Positions 1-11,366 of a stretch of 64,000 nucleotides of DNA are shown here, piece by piece. The stretch's first letter is position 1, and every line of letters begins with the position of its first letter. Source of the stretch: Byssothecium circinans (Eukaryota > Ascomycota > Dothideomycetes > Pleosporales > Massarinaceae); assembly GCA_010015675.1 (NCBI GenBank), contig ML976987.1, positions 956,477 through 1,020,476 on the forward strand. The letters are read 5' to 3'. The position numbers and the translations under genes are program-made. Under the pieces are notes generated by a model, which saw nothing but the letters and a program-made list of their open reading frames with translations, did not search any database and was not told the DNA's origin.

Positions 1-1099
1 ATTACCTATTACTCTATAAAATCTCGCGATATTATAATTTATATTGAGCTGTACAGCGTCAAATGTATTTATCGATTCTCAGCGAAAATCGTGCGTCAGG
101 TGAGCCCGTGCGCCAGCTGACTAAACACGGTAGGCCTAGCAGTCATAAATTACACCACGATGATTATGTAGGTGCGGGGTCGTTTTGCACTAGCCGAAAT
201 CGGTAGTTGGTTCGATCGGAAGTACCGACTAGGGTAGCAGCCTTACATAAATTTATGCGCGACAGCAGGCACAAGGCTGATGAGAACTTCTCAGCATTAT
301 AGCGAGGTTCTAAGGCTTAATAAGACCGTTCATGAGTATTACGGAGTGGTAAGAGCTTAATGGTGGTGCTATAGGGAAGGAACTCTGTCACGCTATAGAA
401 GGAGGCTCTCTGCAAATCAGGCGCGAATGCGACGATGCAAACGTAATTTATAGGTGAGAGGCGCCCTAGATCTTTAAAAATAGCTACAGTACATTATTTA
501 TACATAATTTTAGTGAAACTCGACGTGTGCGTAGAGGTATAGCCGCTCGAAGTCAAAGTACCCCTCATATTTTGCGGCACGGTGGGTTTTGCGCGACCCA
601 GGGACGGACGTTAGTTGGGTTTTGTGGTGCGTGGTTTGCTAAATTGGTTTGGTGGGTGGATTTGTTTTCAGTAGGAAACGTTGTGTTAATATTTGATGTT
701 GGAGATTTGGTAAAAGCGAGTGAAGTAGCGGGATTTCTTTTCTTTTATAGAGAGGGAGGGAGGTGGGAAGTGAGTCAAGACGACGTACACAATGAGAGAC
801 ATGCTCGCGATCGAGCAAACGAGGTTTGAAAGAAGCGGATTCATTGTCTTATTTTCCCTTGTCCTGTTGTCGTATTGTTACATTGTTCGTATCTATCTTG
901 TTCCATATTATCGCTCAAAATGCCATCTACCCATCCATCGCGTAAATCGGTGCGCGCTCTTTGTCCTAAATCAACCTCATTGTTTCATTTCCTCCACATA
1001 CTCCCCCAAATCATCGCTCCTTGTCTCTCCAGCTACACACCGTTCCCGCGCTGTCACACCCTCCCTTCTCTCTTTCCCCCCACCGTCCGCGTGCAGCCC
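1..1099. other. Unassigned AT-leaning stretch, no gene
   Basis: No long open frame and no recognisable domain on either strand in the first 1.1 kb. The first 500 bases are rich in stop codons and AT-leaning, which would fit a degraded repeat, but I see no terminal repeats or transposase motif. From about 860 to 1100 the strand is strongly pyrimidine-rich and abuts the 3' end of the next gene. Nothing more can be said from the sequence. Confidence 0.4.
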
Positions 1100-2665
1100 T
1101 CACATAACACAACAACAATGCACCCTCTCCCTCTCCATCCCCCTCCTCTCAAATTCCATCTCAGGATAAACCTCCCTAATCAAGTCCCTCAACTCCATAG
1201 CCTCAGTACGAAGCACCCCATCCTTCACCCCCTTCTCCCTAACCACCTTCTCCCTCTCGCGTCTCCGCGCATCCGCCTCGAATTGCCGCGCGAGTCTCGT
1301 GTCTTGTTCGCGCAGCTTGCGACGCTCTTTTTGCTGCTGCTCGAGCGTGGCGTAGGTGCCCCAGGGTGGGTCGCGGGTCGCGGAGGAGGTGGAGGGGGTG
1401 GTGATGAGGGGTTCGGAGTAGGATTTGCGCGGGTTGCGTGGTGAGGGTGGGAGGGATGGGAGATGTGGTGAAGGGGGGTGGAAGCCAGTGTGGGGTTCTG
1501 AGGTAGGTGTTGGTGTGGATGTACCCTGGCGCGGAAGGGGTGGTAAGGGTCGTGGGATCGATGAGAGAACGCGGTTGGTTGATGCCGTCTCTTCGAACAG
1601 TGTTGGTGTCGGGAATAGAGGTAAAGAATTGGAATCCGACGAGGCGAATCCCACATGTGGCGACCTCGATGGGAGGGCATTGTCAAACGATACTGTCTCC
1701 TCGAATGGAGTCGATGTCGGGATAGGAGGAAGAGGACGGAAAACCGGCGAGGCGAACCTCACATGAGGTGACCCCGATGTTCGCTCTGCTATGTCCTGTG
1801 ATCTTCCTTTGTCCATCGGTGCAGATTCGACATACTCGTTCTCTAACGACGCAGAGTCGGGATCCTCGTGATGCTGAGCATGATCAGAGGATGAAGTCTG
1901 TGGCCGTAAATCAACTGAGTGATGACTGTCGACGGATCGGCGAGCGTGAATTGGTGCATAGGTCTCGATATGCCGTTGGATACCGCTGGTCTGCTCATCT
2001 TCGCTGGAGGGTTGGTTCTGAGGGTGTGCGCATTTGTCGCTAGATTCACTATGGTGAACAGCTTGTTGATCCTCGGGGGATTCTTGAATGGTAAAGTCTT
2101 TGATGGGATCTGATACTAACGGCCCGTTTGTAGGTTCCACCGACCGTCTTATACCAATGTTGAGAGGCATAGGCATATCTTCGCTGACGTAGTTTGAAGG
2201 CAGCGACTCACAAGTAGGCCGGGGTGGCCATCTCGGCGGAGCGAACGAGACTTCGAGATCGTAAGAGTCATGTCGCGCATTTTCTCGAGGGTCGCGGGAT
2301 GTATAGGCCGCCTTTTCTTTTTTTTGCTTGAATTGATTCGTGGTAGGCGGGTGTATGGATGGTATACCGCTTCCCTCCCCCTTCCCCTTCCCCTCCTGTG
2401 CTTCTTTCTTCCACTTCGCTCGGCTGTCCCCGCCAAAAGGGGCCGGCGCAGATACCTTATATTTTGGTCGAATTCTGACTTTGATCATAGCTTTACGGTC
2501 GTCAACTCCAACCCTGGCCTTATCTGCACGCCCACCCAGTTCATGTTGTGAAAGTCCCTTGGTTGCATCTGCAGGTTGACAGCTGCCATCAACCTTAACC
2601 GCGCCGTCATGTAGCACCCAAGCAACTGTTTGGTCGTACTTGTCATCGGCTAAACTGTCGCTCAT
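1100..2665 (-). CDS. Proline/serine-rich protein with C-terminal CaaX box
   Basis: An uninterrupted 521-residue frame starting MSDSLADDKYD. The N-terminal part is hydrophilic. The middle (about residues 170-430) is low-complexity, rich in Ser, Pro, His and Asp, with two similar blocks containing SPHVRFAS and SPHVGFAS. Residues about 437-482 are Arg/Glu/Lys-rich and predicted to be helical or coiled coil. The last residues are His-Cys-Cys-Cys-Val-Met followed by the stop. CCVM fits a CaaX prenylation signal with Met as X, the class usually farnesylated, and the extra cysteines could be palmitoylated. I infer a lipid-anchored peripheral membrane protein. No catalytic domain is recognised and the function is unknown. 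The frame is open without an intron, and I use the first Met of the long frame. Confidence 0.7.
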   Translation of the reverse strand: MSDSLADDKYDQTVAWVLHDGAVKVDGSCQPADATKGLSQHELGGRADKARVGVDDRKAMIKVRIRPKYKVSAPAPFGGDSRAKWKKEAQEGKGKGEGSGIPSIHPPTTNQFKQKKEKAAYTSRDPRENARHDSYDLEVSFAPPRWPPRPTCESLPSNYVSEDMPMPLNIGIRRSVEPTNGPLVSDPIKDFTIQESPEDQQAVHHSESSDKCAHPQNQPSSEDEQTSGIQRHIETYAPIHARRSVDSHHSVDLRPQTSSSDHAQHHEDPDSASLENEYVESAPMDKGRSQDIAERTSGSPHVRFASPVFRPLPPIPTSTPFEETVSFDNALPSRSPHVGFASSDSNSLPLFPTPTLFEETASTNRVLSSIPRPLPPLPRQGTSTPTPTSEPHTGFHPPSPHLPSLPPSPRNPRKSYSEPLITTPSTSSATRDPPWGTYATLEQQQKERRKLREQDTRLARQFEADARRREREKVVREKGVKDGVLRTEAMELRDLIREVYPEMEFERRGMERERVHCCCVM

Positions 2666-3481
2666 CTTATCTCGATGGTACTCGGACGCGCAAACAGACG
2701 GGTGTTACTGTATGATGCGCTCTTCGTGTATCGACGGTTGACCTCGGATTGGGGTAGAGTTGTAAAGCGAATGGTGTGGGTCGAATCATCGTGATTGCAG
2801 CGCGAGTTTATGTCGTGTTGCGAAATTATTGGGGCGTTTGTTATGAGTGCTTAGGTGAGGGGAGTTTGCTGGCTGCTCGTTGATGCCTGAAGTATCGAAT
2901 GGGTGAATGTTCGGCGCGCAAACGCCCACGGCGCATTAGAACGTGATGTTCATCTTTCCTTCCAACGCGATGTGTATGGCTGGTTGCCAGGCGAGAAAGT
3001 TTGCTTGCATAAAAAGCGTGTGTGATATTAGGTATTGGCTGGTGTTCGGTAATTGTAGTTATTCAGTAGTTCTGTAACACAATCAGTCATTAGACACGAC
3101 ACAGTCAATGTGAGTCATTAGACACAACACAGTCAATGCCACTCTTGCAACCAGAGGGATAAAAGGAGAAGACAACAATAGACCGGAGATGCGCTCGCCG
3201 AAAATGAAAGAGTGGAGAGGAAGAGATGGGAAACTGTCTGTTGAAATGTTGATTTGACGGTCAAGCCGGATTTTGCATTGGATTCCCGAAAGAGTACACA
3301 GCACGTTAGACTCCTTAACCTCCATGTGTCAATCAAAGAAAGATTGCCCATCCGAATGCAAAGGAATTTATGTAAGCACGGTCCTCATCTCATGATACCA
3401 TAACCATCATCAGCTTTGTCGTCGAACCGAAGCCCGGACATGAAACTCTCGTCGCCGCTAGAAACCCCACATGCTGTCGCT
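2666..3481. other. Intergenic, includes a short tandem duplication
   Basis: No supportable gene. It holds the promoter side of the CaaX-protein gene (minus strand) and the 3' flank of the ribosomal protein S3 gene. A 26-bp direct duplication lies at 3085-3138 and is listed separately. Confidence 0.5.
3085..3138. repeat. Direct duplication, 26-bp unit, 28-bp period
   Basis: The unit beginning AGTCATTAGACAC occurs at 3085-3110 and again at 3113-3138 with one base difference (CGACAC versus CAACAC). It is non-coding and lies downstream of the S3 gene. Confidence 0.85.
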
Positions 3482-4553
3482 TTACTCCTCGGCGTAGCCC
3501 TCTGCCGCTGGTGTACCCTCGCCCTCCTGCTGTTCTGACAGCCTCTGCTGCTCCGCCGCCTGCTGGGCAGCGATGGCTTTTGCGCCATAATCTTGGGACA
3601 TGGGCTGCACGACGGGCTGCTCCTCCTTGGGCTCGATGATGGTAACGGAGTCGGGTAGGGTCTTGGCGGGGCCGGCCTTGCCCTCAGGGTCTGCGCCGCG
3701 CATGATCTTTACCTTGATACCCAAGACACCCTGGCGGAGGAGAACGTGGCGGGTGGCCTCGTCGATGAAGTCCTTAGCAGGCTGACCGGAGTGGATCATG
3801 AAACCGTCCTACCCATCATTAGCTACGCATCAATATATTCCCAGCGCCTGGACATACGGTGAACTTCATGGACTTGGCACGAGCAGCCCTTAGCTTTCCC
3901 GAAACGACGACCTCGCAACCCTTGGCGCCGCTCTCCATGATGAACCTCAGCACACCGTAGCATGCCCTTCGGACGGCCAAACCATTGAGGAGCTTGTAGC
4001 GGAGGGACTCGCACTGGGCGACGGCGGAGAGACCACGGTTCTGGACCTTGGCGGCGTAGAGGGAGACGGAGTTCTCGGGGAATTTGAAGCGCTTCTGGAT
4101 GAGCGAGGTGAGCTCACGGATGCGGCGACCCTGCTCGCCAAGAACCTCTTGTGTGTGCGTTGCCCGGATGATGATGTCGGTGACGGTGGGCGTGACGCGG
4201 ACCTCGACGCCAGAGTAACCCTCCTCGGCGAGTTCGCGCTGGAAGAACTCGTTGAGCTCGGCGTAGAAAACACCGTCTGTGGGAGTTATCGTCAGCCATT
4301 GCTCTGTGTGCGAAAATCCCATATGCATCCTGCGCGCTCAATTCCTAGAGCCTGCGCCTTCTATGTCGACTAGAGACAATCGTAGCGGGCCAGTGCTCTT
4401 ATATCCTCCCTATCTCCTCCGCAAGGGTATGAGGGGATATCGTACCGGCAACGAACTTCCTACGCTTGGAACTGAGATGCCTGTCAGTGTTGCCTTCTCG
4501 AGTCGGCGTCGCGGATCTACTCACATAGCTCCCTGGGCAGCGGCGGTGGCCAT
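3482..4553 (-). CDS. rps3: 40S ribosomal protein S3 (uS3)
   Basis: Component of the small ribosomal subunit at the mRNA entry channel. Four exons on the minus strand: 4525-4553, 4446-4471, 3858-4276 and 3482-3808, giving 266 residues. The introns (4472-4524, 4277-4445, 3809-3857) all have GT-AG ends: GTGAGT, GTACGA and GTATGT donors. The splice choice is fixed by the conserved reading from [11 protein letters not shown] into [10 protein letters not shown]. The KH type-2 domain (about residues 20-95, with [15 protein letters not shown] and [12 protein letters not shown]) is followed by the S3 C-terminal domain ([37 protein letters not shown]). The tail is acidic and Gln/Glu-rich, as usual in fungi. 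The first two exons are only 29 and 26 bases long. It is complete, with length normal for the family. Confidence 0.97.
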
Positions 4554-5049
4554 GATGTCGGATGGCAATTATAAGTGTCTGAACTCCGGGCGCTGGTGTT
4601 CAGGATACGTGCACCGGATGTTGTCGCTGGTCGTTGTGGTTGTGGTCAAAAGATAGGCGGGGAGTCAAATTGAAGACCTAAGCGAGGTGGGTGCCAAGAG
4701 TGGCTAGTGAGTGGCGGTGCGATCTAGCATCACGACCTCCTACCTTGTCGAGGGACTCCGCGTTAGGTTTGCAGTAAAAGTTTGGCAGACCATCCCAACT
4801 AATTTCAAATTAACAGCTATCTTATTCACGCTCATCTAGTCGTCTTATTGTTAACACATACAAAAACACTTTGGAATGGAACTATGCGAGTAGATATCTC
4901 CAAATGGAAAATATGATTCAATATTCCTATTCCAAGTCGCTAGAGACATGCTATACTATATTCGCCCTTAGATGCAAATCCATTTCTAACTATATACAAG
5001 TCCTCCCTACCTCCTCTCCATATCCCTCTAACTCGCGACACTCAACAAT
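4554..5049. other. Intergenic: S3 promoter and transporter 3' flank
   Basis: About 500 bases with no gene. The side next to 4553 should hold the S3 promoter and leader, including a GT-rich run around 4620-4650. The 4800-5049 part is AT-rich and is the 3' flank of the SLC35F6-like gene. Confidence 0.5.
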
Positions 5050-6416
5050 CTAAATATGCTCAATCGGATCCTCAGGAAGCAGCGGCTCCCTCTCCGCCTC
5101 CTTCTGGCTCTGCACGCACGACTTAAGCGGCGGCCTGATCAAATCATTGAACAAAAACGTTCCATACACTAGCAGCGCAAATCCCAGCACCTGCAGCCAC
5201 TTGAACGTTTCCCAGCCCAGGCCGAGAGACACCATCCAGATGAACAGCGTGCGGCAGGTGTCGATGGTAGACCGCGATGTCGCCGAGACGGTGCGCGTGA
5301 CGCTGAGACCGAAGAAATTGAAGCCACTATACAAGCATTAGCGGCTGTCGTATAGGAAGAGAAGGGGAATACGTACCCGATAGAAATCATGATCAGAATA
5401 GAACTGAACGCAATAGCCGGGAAATGCGTCATCTGATACAAGCCCTCCCTGGCATTGAAATACCCAGTCCCGATCGCAAAGTGCAAGATCACCATTACAA
5501 CAAGCGTGACCAAGAACCCAAAGATTCCTTCCCAGCCCACGACGCGAATAGGTTCCATGGAGTACTTTTCCATGATCCTCTCCTCGGCCACGAACTGTGT
5601 CGCGGTGAAGATCTGCGCGCCCGCAATAAGCAATACACCGATGACGGTCATGACAGCCTGCGTCGGCGCCGTCATAATCGCTTCTTTGCTGGTGGCAAGG
5701 AAACTGCTGGGGGTCGCCTTATCATCTCTCGTAATGGCACCCGCGAGTCCGACGATAGCGACGCCGAATACAACGACGAATAGCGAGAACCATTTGTAGA
5801 GCCCCAAATGCCTCTTGAGGAACCACACACTGAACAGTCCAACAAATAGCACCAAAGCACCCCTCGTCATTTGGTAAATACTAGCCGCCACAAAAAGCAG
5901 TCCAACATTCATCAACGTCGTCCCCGCGATGTCGCAGCACGCTGGGACTGCGAGTAGCAGCACATTCCAGCCCTCAAGCGGCACCCTACCCTCCTCATCC
6001 GGTGCATGCGCAGGTTTCAACGGATTCGCAACAGCCGTCGTCTCACTCGCATCCGATAGCGCAGGTGTGGCCGTTCCTTCAGCATTTTCATTCGAGTCAG
6101 GGACGGCTTCGTAGTCAGCGCGGCGCGAGGCGTAGCGTTGGTAGGCAGAGAAGATGCCGATGACGAGCCAGCAGCCCATTTCACCGATGAACATTTGCAG
6201 TGTTTGGAGAACGGGTTGTTCGAAATGTTTGCGGTCTTTCTTGTTGGGGCTCGAGCAGTTGTACACGCATTGCATGTCCTGGCTTTCGTTAGCTCCTAGG
6301 TCGCGATGAGAGTGCTAGGGATGTTCAGGTACCTGGTACTTTGTCAGGAGTGTATTGCACACTCCTGTTAGTAGCATCATCGCCACGAGGAACGGGACGA
6401 CTGCTTTAACCGCCAT
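5050..6416 (-). CDS. SLC35F6-like drug/metabolite superfamily transporter
   Basis: Multi-pass membrane transporter of the DMT superfamily, nucleotide-sugar-transporter-like branch; the substrate cannot be told. Three exons: 6333-6416, 5377-6278 and 5050-5326 (introns 6279-6332 and 5327-5376, GTACCT and GTACGT donors), total 420 residues. The first exon reads MAVKAVVPFLVAMMLLTGVC and joins at NTLLTKYQ to DMQCVYNC, which is the family's N-terminal signature. Later come QTLQMFIGEMGCW and PACCDIAGTTLMNVGLLF followed by YQMTRGALVLFVGLFSV, typical of the human SLC35F6 family. About ten hydrophobic segments are visible. The C-terminal tail contains EREPLLPED, an acidic dileucine-like sorting motif that would fit lysosome/vacuole or Golgi sorting (inference). 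Intact. Confidence 0.9.
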
Positions 6417-7133
6417 GACTGCAACTCCTCTCTTCTACGGCTATTTGAAGGGTGCTTCTGAGCTTATCGCGGGAGTGACTAGGAAGGGAAGTAAAGGACA
6501 AAGAAAGACACAGCTAAGAGCAGTGGGATTTGATAGATGAAGCCCAAGTGAGGCGTGATGAAGGGGGAGCAAGGCAGCCGTGGCTGCTGCAGAAGCTGTT
6601 GACTCGAGCAGACGTCGCGTGGCTGGGTGACTGCATGTGTGACGGAGGTAGCGCAGATAACGTCACGTGTAGATAAGATCCCCGGGGCCAGATCCTAGAT
6701 CGCGCTAAGCAAAGGACCGAGGCGCAGAAGTCCGGTTGCGCTTCGAGATTCAACATGTCCTGATATTGTCTCTCATCATGCTTTATTATCCATTCTTTTA
6801 CTGGCATAATTCACGCATCGCTTGAGAAATCACAAAAGACAGGAACTATGCGCGCCCCGTTCGTACAGCTTCAGCCTTTGACAGATGCCCTATCCCAGGT
6901 CATGCGTCCAGGTCACCGACCGACTGGAGCGCTGCACAAGCTCCCAAGCTCACGAGGACTCAGTACAACGAAACATCACCGCTTAAACTAAGCCACAACA
7001 ATACAAGCAGAAGAGTGTTCCAAAGTGACATAATCATCATTTAGGGTATAACGTAGAGAGAAAAGGCCCAGCACTTTCCCCCCGAATCCGATAATACCCA
7101 TAACCCATCCCTCCCCATCATCGACAAACTCCC
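6417..7133. other. Intergenic between two minus-strand transporters
   Basis: About 700 bases without a supportable gene. It contains the promoter region of the SLC35F6-like gene next to 6416 and the 3' flank of the MFS gene. The short open frames show no domain or splice logic. Confidence 0.5.
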
Positions 7134-8709
7134 TCACAAAAACCACCTAAAATCCGGACTATTCGGCCCATCCTTCAACTTCTCCGTACTAACATCCCTC
7201 GCCGTCAAATTAACCCCCTGCTTCTTATTCCTCCTCGCGTTGTCAATTATCATATACGCCCCCAACAACATCACAGTCAAACAGCCCGTAGCGCCGAATG
7301 CCGCCGTCGTCGCCAGCGCCGGGATATACTTGGGCTTATCCTTATCCTGAAAGATGTTCGAGCTAACGACGCCCATGAGGTTGGCGAGCGGCACGCCGAT
7401 GGAGGTTAGGGTGACGCGACGACCCTCGTGCGCGATGTTGTTGTTGTACCAGGTCGAGAGAAGTACCGAGGGCGCAGAGGTTCCCCAGGTCATCATGAAG
7501 CAGGCATAGTAGCCTACGACGTGGTTGTTGAATACGTCCTGGGTGGCGAAGATGAGGAAGCCGATGAATGTGAGGGCGAAGCCGAGGGCGATGAAGGGGA
7601 AACGGATGCGTGTGAGATCGGATGCAAACGCGAGGATCAATAGAAACACGGCGCCGACAATGTTGGGTGCGACCGTGTAGAGGTTGGTCTTGATCTTGTC
7701 ATAGCCCAACGCTCCGACAATTTGCGGCATGAAGAGAGATACGGACTGCAGCGGTACACCCAAGCAGATTTCAATTGCCAGGAAGCCGTAAGCAGCTGGC
7801 ATTTTGAAGATCTTGAGGGCTTCCTTCAAGTCGAATTTCTCGCCTACGACGGAGGAAGAGTCGATTTGGATACGGGTGAAGGCAAGTTTCTTTTCATCTT
7901 CGTTGAGGAACCAAGCTTCGTAGGCAGACTTGGGAAGGTACCAGTATGTGAAGAAAGAAAAGAGGACGGTACAGGCACCCTCGATCAGGAAAAGGTATCT
8001 CCAGCCAGCGAGGTTCGACTTGATTTGGAAGACGCCGAACGCGAGGAGACCCGAAAAAGCGTTCGCGATGTTGGAAGCGGCATAGAACAGGGCGAGACGA
8101 CGGGCGAGCTCTCCACGGCGGTAGAAGGTGGTCAGGTAGTAGATGACCAGAGGGAAGAATGCTGCTTCAGCCATTCCTACAGGAAGTTAGTAAACCGTAC
8201 AGTCCAGCTTCTTGGTCGGAGAACTGGAACCTACCCAAAAACCATCTTAGAGCCATCAGACCACTCCAGTTATGCACGCTAGCACTGAGAAGCGTCATGG
8301 AACCAAAGGAAAACATCATGATCGGTAGCACTCGGTGGGGCCCATATTTTTTCCCAAGCATGGCAAATGGCGGCGAGAACAACACATACGGCGCGTAGAA
8401 GATACTCAGCATGGCGTTGTACTGTCCAGGCTTGAATTTCAAGTCTTTCTCTAAGGTATCCGTCTTCGCGTTTCCAAGGTTGCCCTTATCGAGCGCATTG
8501 AAAAGGTACATGACGGCGAGGACGGGAAGGACATACAGGTCCATCTTGAGCGCGAGCTTCTTCTCATGCTCGAAAGAAGGCAAGTGCTCAGTATGGCCCG
8601 CTCGGACAACAGGGTCGTGGTCGATATGGTCCTTTGAAGACGAGTTGGAAGCGGTTACTTCGAGGCCATCCTTGGTGAGTTCGGGATCCGTTCCCTTGGT
8701 GGTGGCCAT
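7134..8709 (-). CDS. MFS transporter, anion:cation symporter (Tna1/allantoate permease-like) family
   Basis: Twelve-helix plasma-membrane carrier for an organic anion; nicotinate, allantoate, pantothenate or a similar substrate is usual for the family, but the substrate here is unknown. Two exons, 8235-8709 and 7134-8176, 505 residues. The 58-base intron has a GTAGGT donor, a TTACTAAC branch site and a TAG acceptor. Family hallmarks in order: LDKGNLGNAKTDTLEKDL after helix 1, FYAPYVLFSPPFAMLGKKYG, LGMAEAAFFPLVIYYLTTFY, and RRLALFYAASNIANAFSGLL. The cytosolic N-terminus is about 65 residues and the tail is short. It starts at the Met of MATTKGTDPEL, the first in frame. Intact, with normal length. 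Confidence 0.92.
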
Positions 8710-11366
8710 CTTGATGGCAAGAATCCGTAAGGGACGAGAGAGGTGTGACGTCGTGCGCTATAAAAAGCGTCGGAGAAAAGGCGGGAGAAGTCGGCACAAA
8801 CGAAGCACGAAGTGAGAAGAAAGAAAGAAAGAGAGAAAAGCTTCCAGAAAGCTACCGATTCCCATATGTATGTGCACGTTTCCCTAGCTCACAGATCAAC
8901 GTTACACCTCAAGCTTCCAACAATTTTAGCCCTCCAGGGTGCGGCATCGAATGAACAGGACCGAGAAGTGTCGGGTTGCATGCATACGGCCTAGCTATTT
9001 TTCGCGTACCACCTGCTGGGCTGGCCTAACGGTCAGCCAAAAGCTGGCATTATTCGTTCCGTGCTGTCACTTGTGGCTGTCAAACGGGCCAGGGAAATGC
9101 TGCTCAACTGATCTCCATGTAACCCTGGTGTTCGGCGCAACAGCTGCATTGATAGGGCCCTTTGTCCAATCCGCGTGACTGTTAACGGCTAGTTAATGGC
9201 TGTGCCTCTGGCTGTGAGTGGTCCGGTACGCATGCGAGGATGACGGATCGACGTCTGGGTCGCCCTTCCGCTTATCAGAGAGTTGGAGATAAAACATGCG
9301 ATAACCCGGATGACTAGGAAGGGTAGGCCGGGGGCAATTGAAATGCGAGCTCTCTTTCCCAGCTGTTCGTTATTATGGTCTGGATGGGTTTCACATCGCG
9401 CATGGCTTGGTTCGTGGTCGTTGGGTTGCTGATGGATGGGAGGGATGGAGGACGGCTGACTGGCACCGCCTTCCTGAATGGAGGACCGTTCCCCGCGTAA
9501 AGCAAACGCCCCCGCATTTTTGTTTCCCGGTGCTACGGCGCGAGGTTCTGGACAGCAGATAACACCCGGGCAACACCGTGTTGAATATACAGAAGACTAC
9601 CGCCTACTCCCTCACCTACTTTAATATTCAACGCCGTAATCCGTTTTGCACTCGAACCCTCTCACGCAACACACTACCCATCCCATCCCTTCCCCATCTC
9701 CATCCCCAAAACGCAAACTCAGCTCCAGCCTGGCCTCGTATTCCTCGCAGTCTGCATCCTACCCAGCATCTGCCTACATCAGGCAATCCCAGCACCCGCA
9801 GTATTCGGCAACCCGGTACAGACACACACAACTGTGGCGCCAGCGTTCAATAGGAGAGGGAAGGAAGGAAGGAAGGAGGCGGCTTACCCTTCCCTGCCAG
9901 TACCTACATATGAAAAACGTAAGACCGTATGAGTAGAAGCACACGACCCGTTGTCGCATCAAGGCGTTCATTGCCTGTGATCGAATGCAACGCAACCCGC
10001 AACCTTTACCTGCTTATTTGTCTTGGATGCCGTTTGCCTTTTTCGCTGTTGATGCTGATGTTGATGTTCATGCTGCTGCTCTGTTGGTTATTTGGGTTTT
10101 TGATTTACGAATCTGATCCACGATTTATTACATGCGCTTATTTCTTGTTCTGAAAACGAGCGAAGCTTAGCATGCGGATACAGTGGATTGCTTTCTTTTT
10201 TCGTAGCCACACACTCGCGCTCTACATCTATCTCTTCACCATTTCCCATCATCTCAGTCCGACACCTCCATGTCTCCACTCTCTCACCCTCACCCTCTCC
10301 CGCTCTCACTCCCATTCCCTTCCTCTCAACCATCAACATCCACCACGCCACCAAACCGTCGATGTCCGGTGTTGTACCGAAAACCTTTCCAACTCTCACA
10401 AGAATTTTCAAAACAAATCCTCCTTGTTAAAATTCCGTCCCTGTGGATCTATCCGCAAAGAGACACGACCCTGCATGCATTCCCACACCCCAAAAAAACC
10501 TCCCTTCCAAGTCCCTGCTCCGAAATCTAGCCAACGGCCAGCCGCATGAGATAACGGTGCGGCCGCCGCCCGCCCAACGCCCGCTATCTCTTGACCGCAC
10601 CGCGCGCCAAGGCGCTCGCCCTCCGACACCGTATCAACGATGCCCAGACACACCAGTGGAAAAGTTCCAGGTACAGTAAGTACTCCACGCTAGATACCCA
10701 CCGGCGATGCCGGAGAGCATGACTTAGCTAGCCTGTGGAGAGTATCCCATAGCGAAGGCCAACCTCCGACACAGTCCTTCTAGGTACAACGGCGGCCGAA
10801 TTACCGAAAAAGACAAGCGGACGTGGAACCCTGCAGGTGGGTGCCAAGGTGGTATGATTATGGATATAAGGACTCCTCTTATCGCGACTCTAATCAGCTG
10901 CGACTCAAGCGCAATTGTAGTGTGGGGAAGCAAGCGGGTCTATCTGAGGTATTTGATATGGAGATGCTGGGGTGGTGGGTAGGTATGCATGTGGAGTCTA
11001 GGACTTGGGTTACTTGAGTATTTGATGTCGAATAGCTGATATTCGTACACGTGTGGCAAGCACATGAATGCGTGCTTGCCGAAAGCTTGATGAAAGCCGC
11101 ACCCGAGAGATGAACGTCTGTCTAGCCTCTATGAAGTGACAAAGGAGAAGTGCTTCAGCAAGCAGGAGTTCCCGTCGTGAGATGACGAGTCAACACTAGA
11201 GATATAGAGAAGTAATGAGCATAGCAAAAGGAGAAAAAGTATAGATCTGTTCAAACAGTAACGCCTTGGGTATTCCTTCCCCGGCTTTTCGCTTAAATGC
11301 AAACGCCTCTAGATGATTCAAAAAATTGCAGACTGAAAACAGGAACCACGACCGGCTACTCGAGCT
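8710..11366. other. Long intergenic region, no gene seen
   Basis: About 2.6 kb. It holds the promoter of the MFS gene (next to 8709) and the 3' flank of the coiled-coil gene (next to 11366). There is a short purine run of GGAA repeats at about 9861-9877 and a CT-rich stretch at about 10250-10330. The open frames of 60-125 residues overlap each other in several phases, are low-complexity and show no recognisable domain. I call none of them. A non-coding transcript cannot be excluded. Confidence 0.5.
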
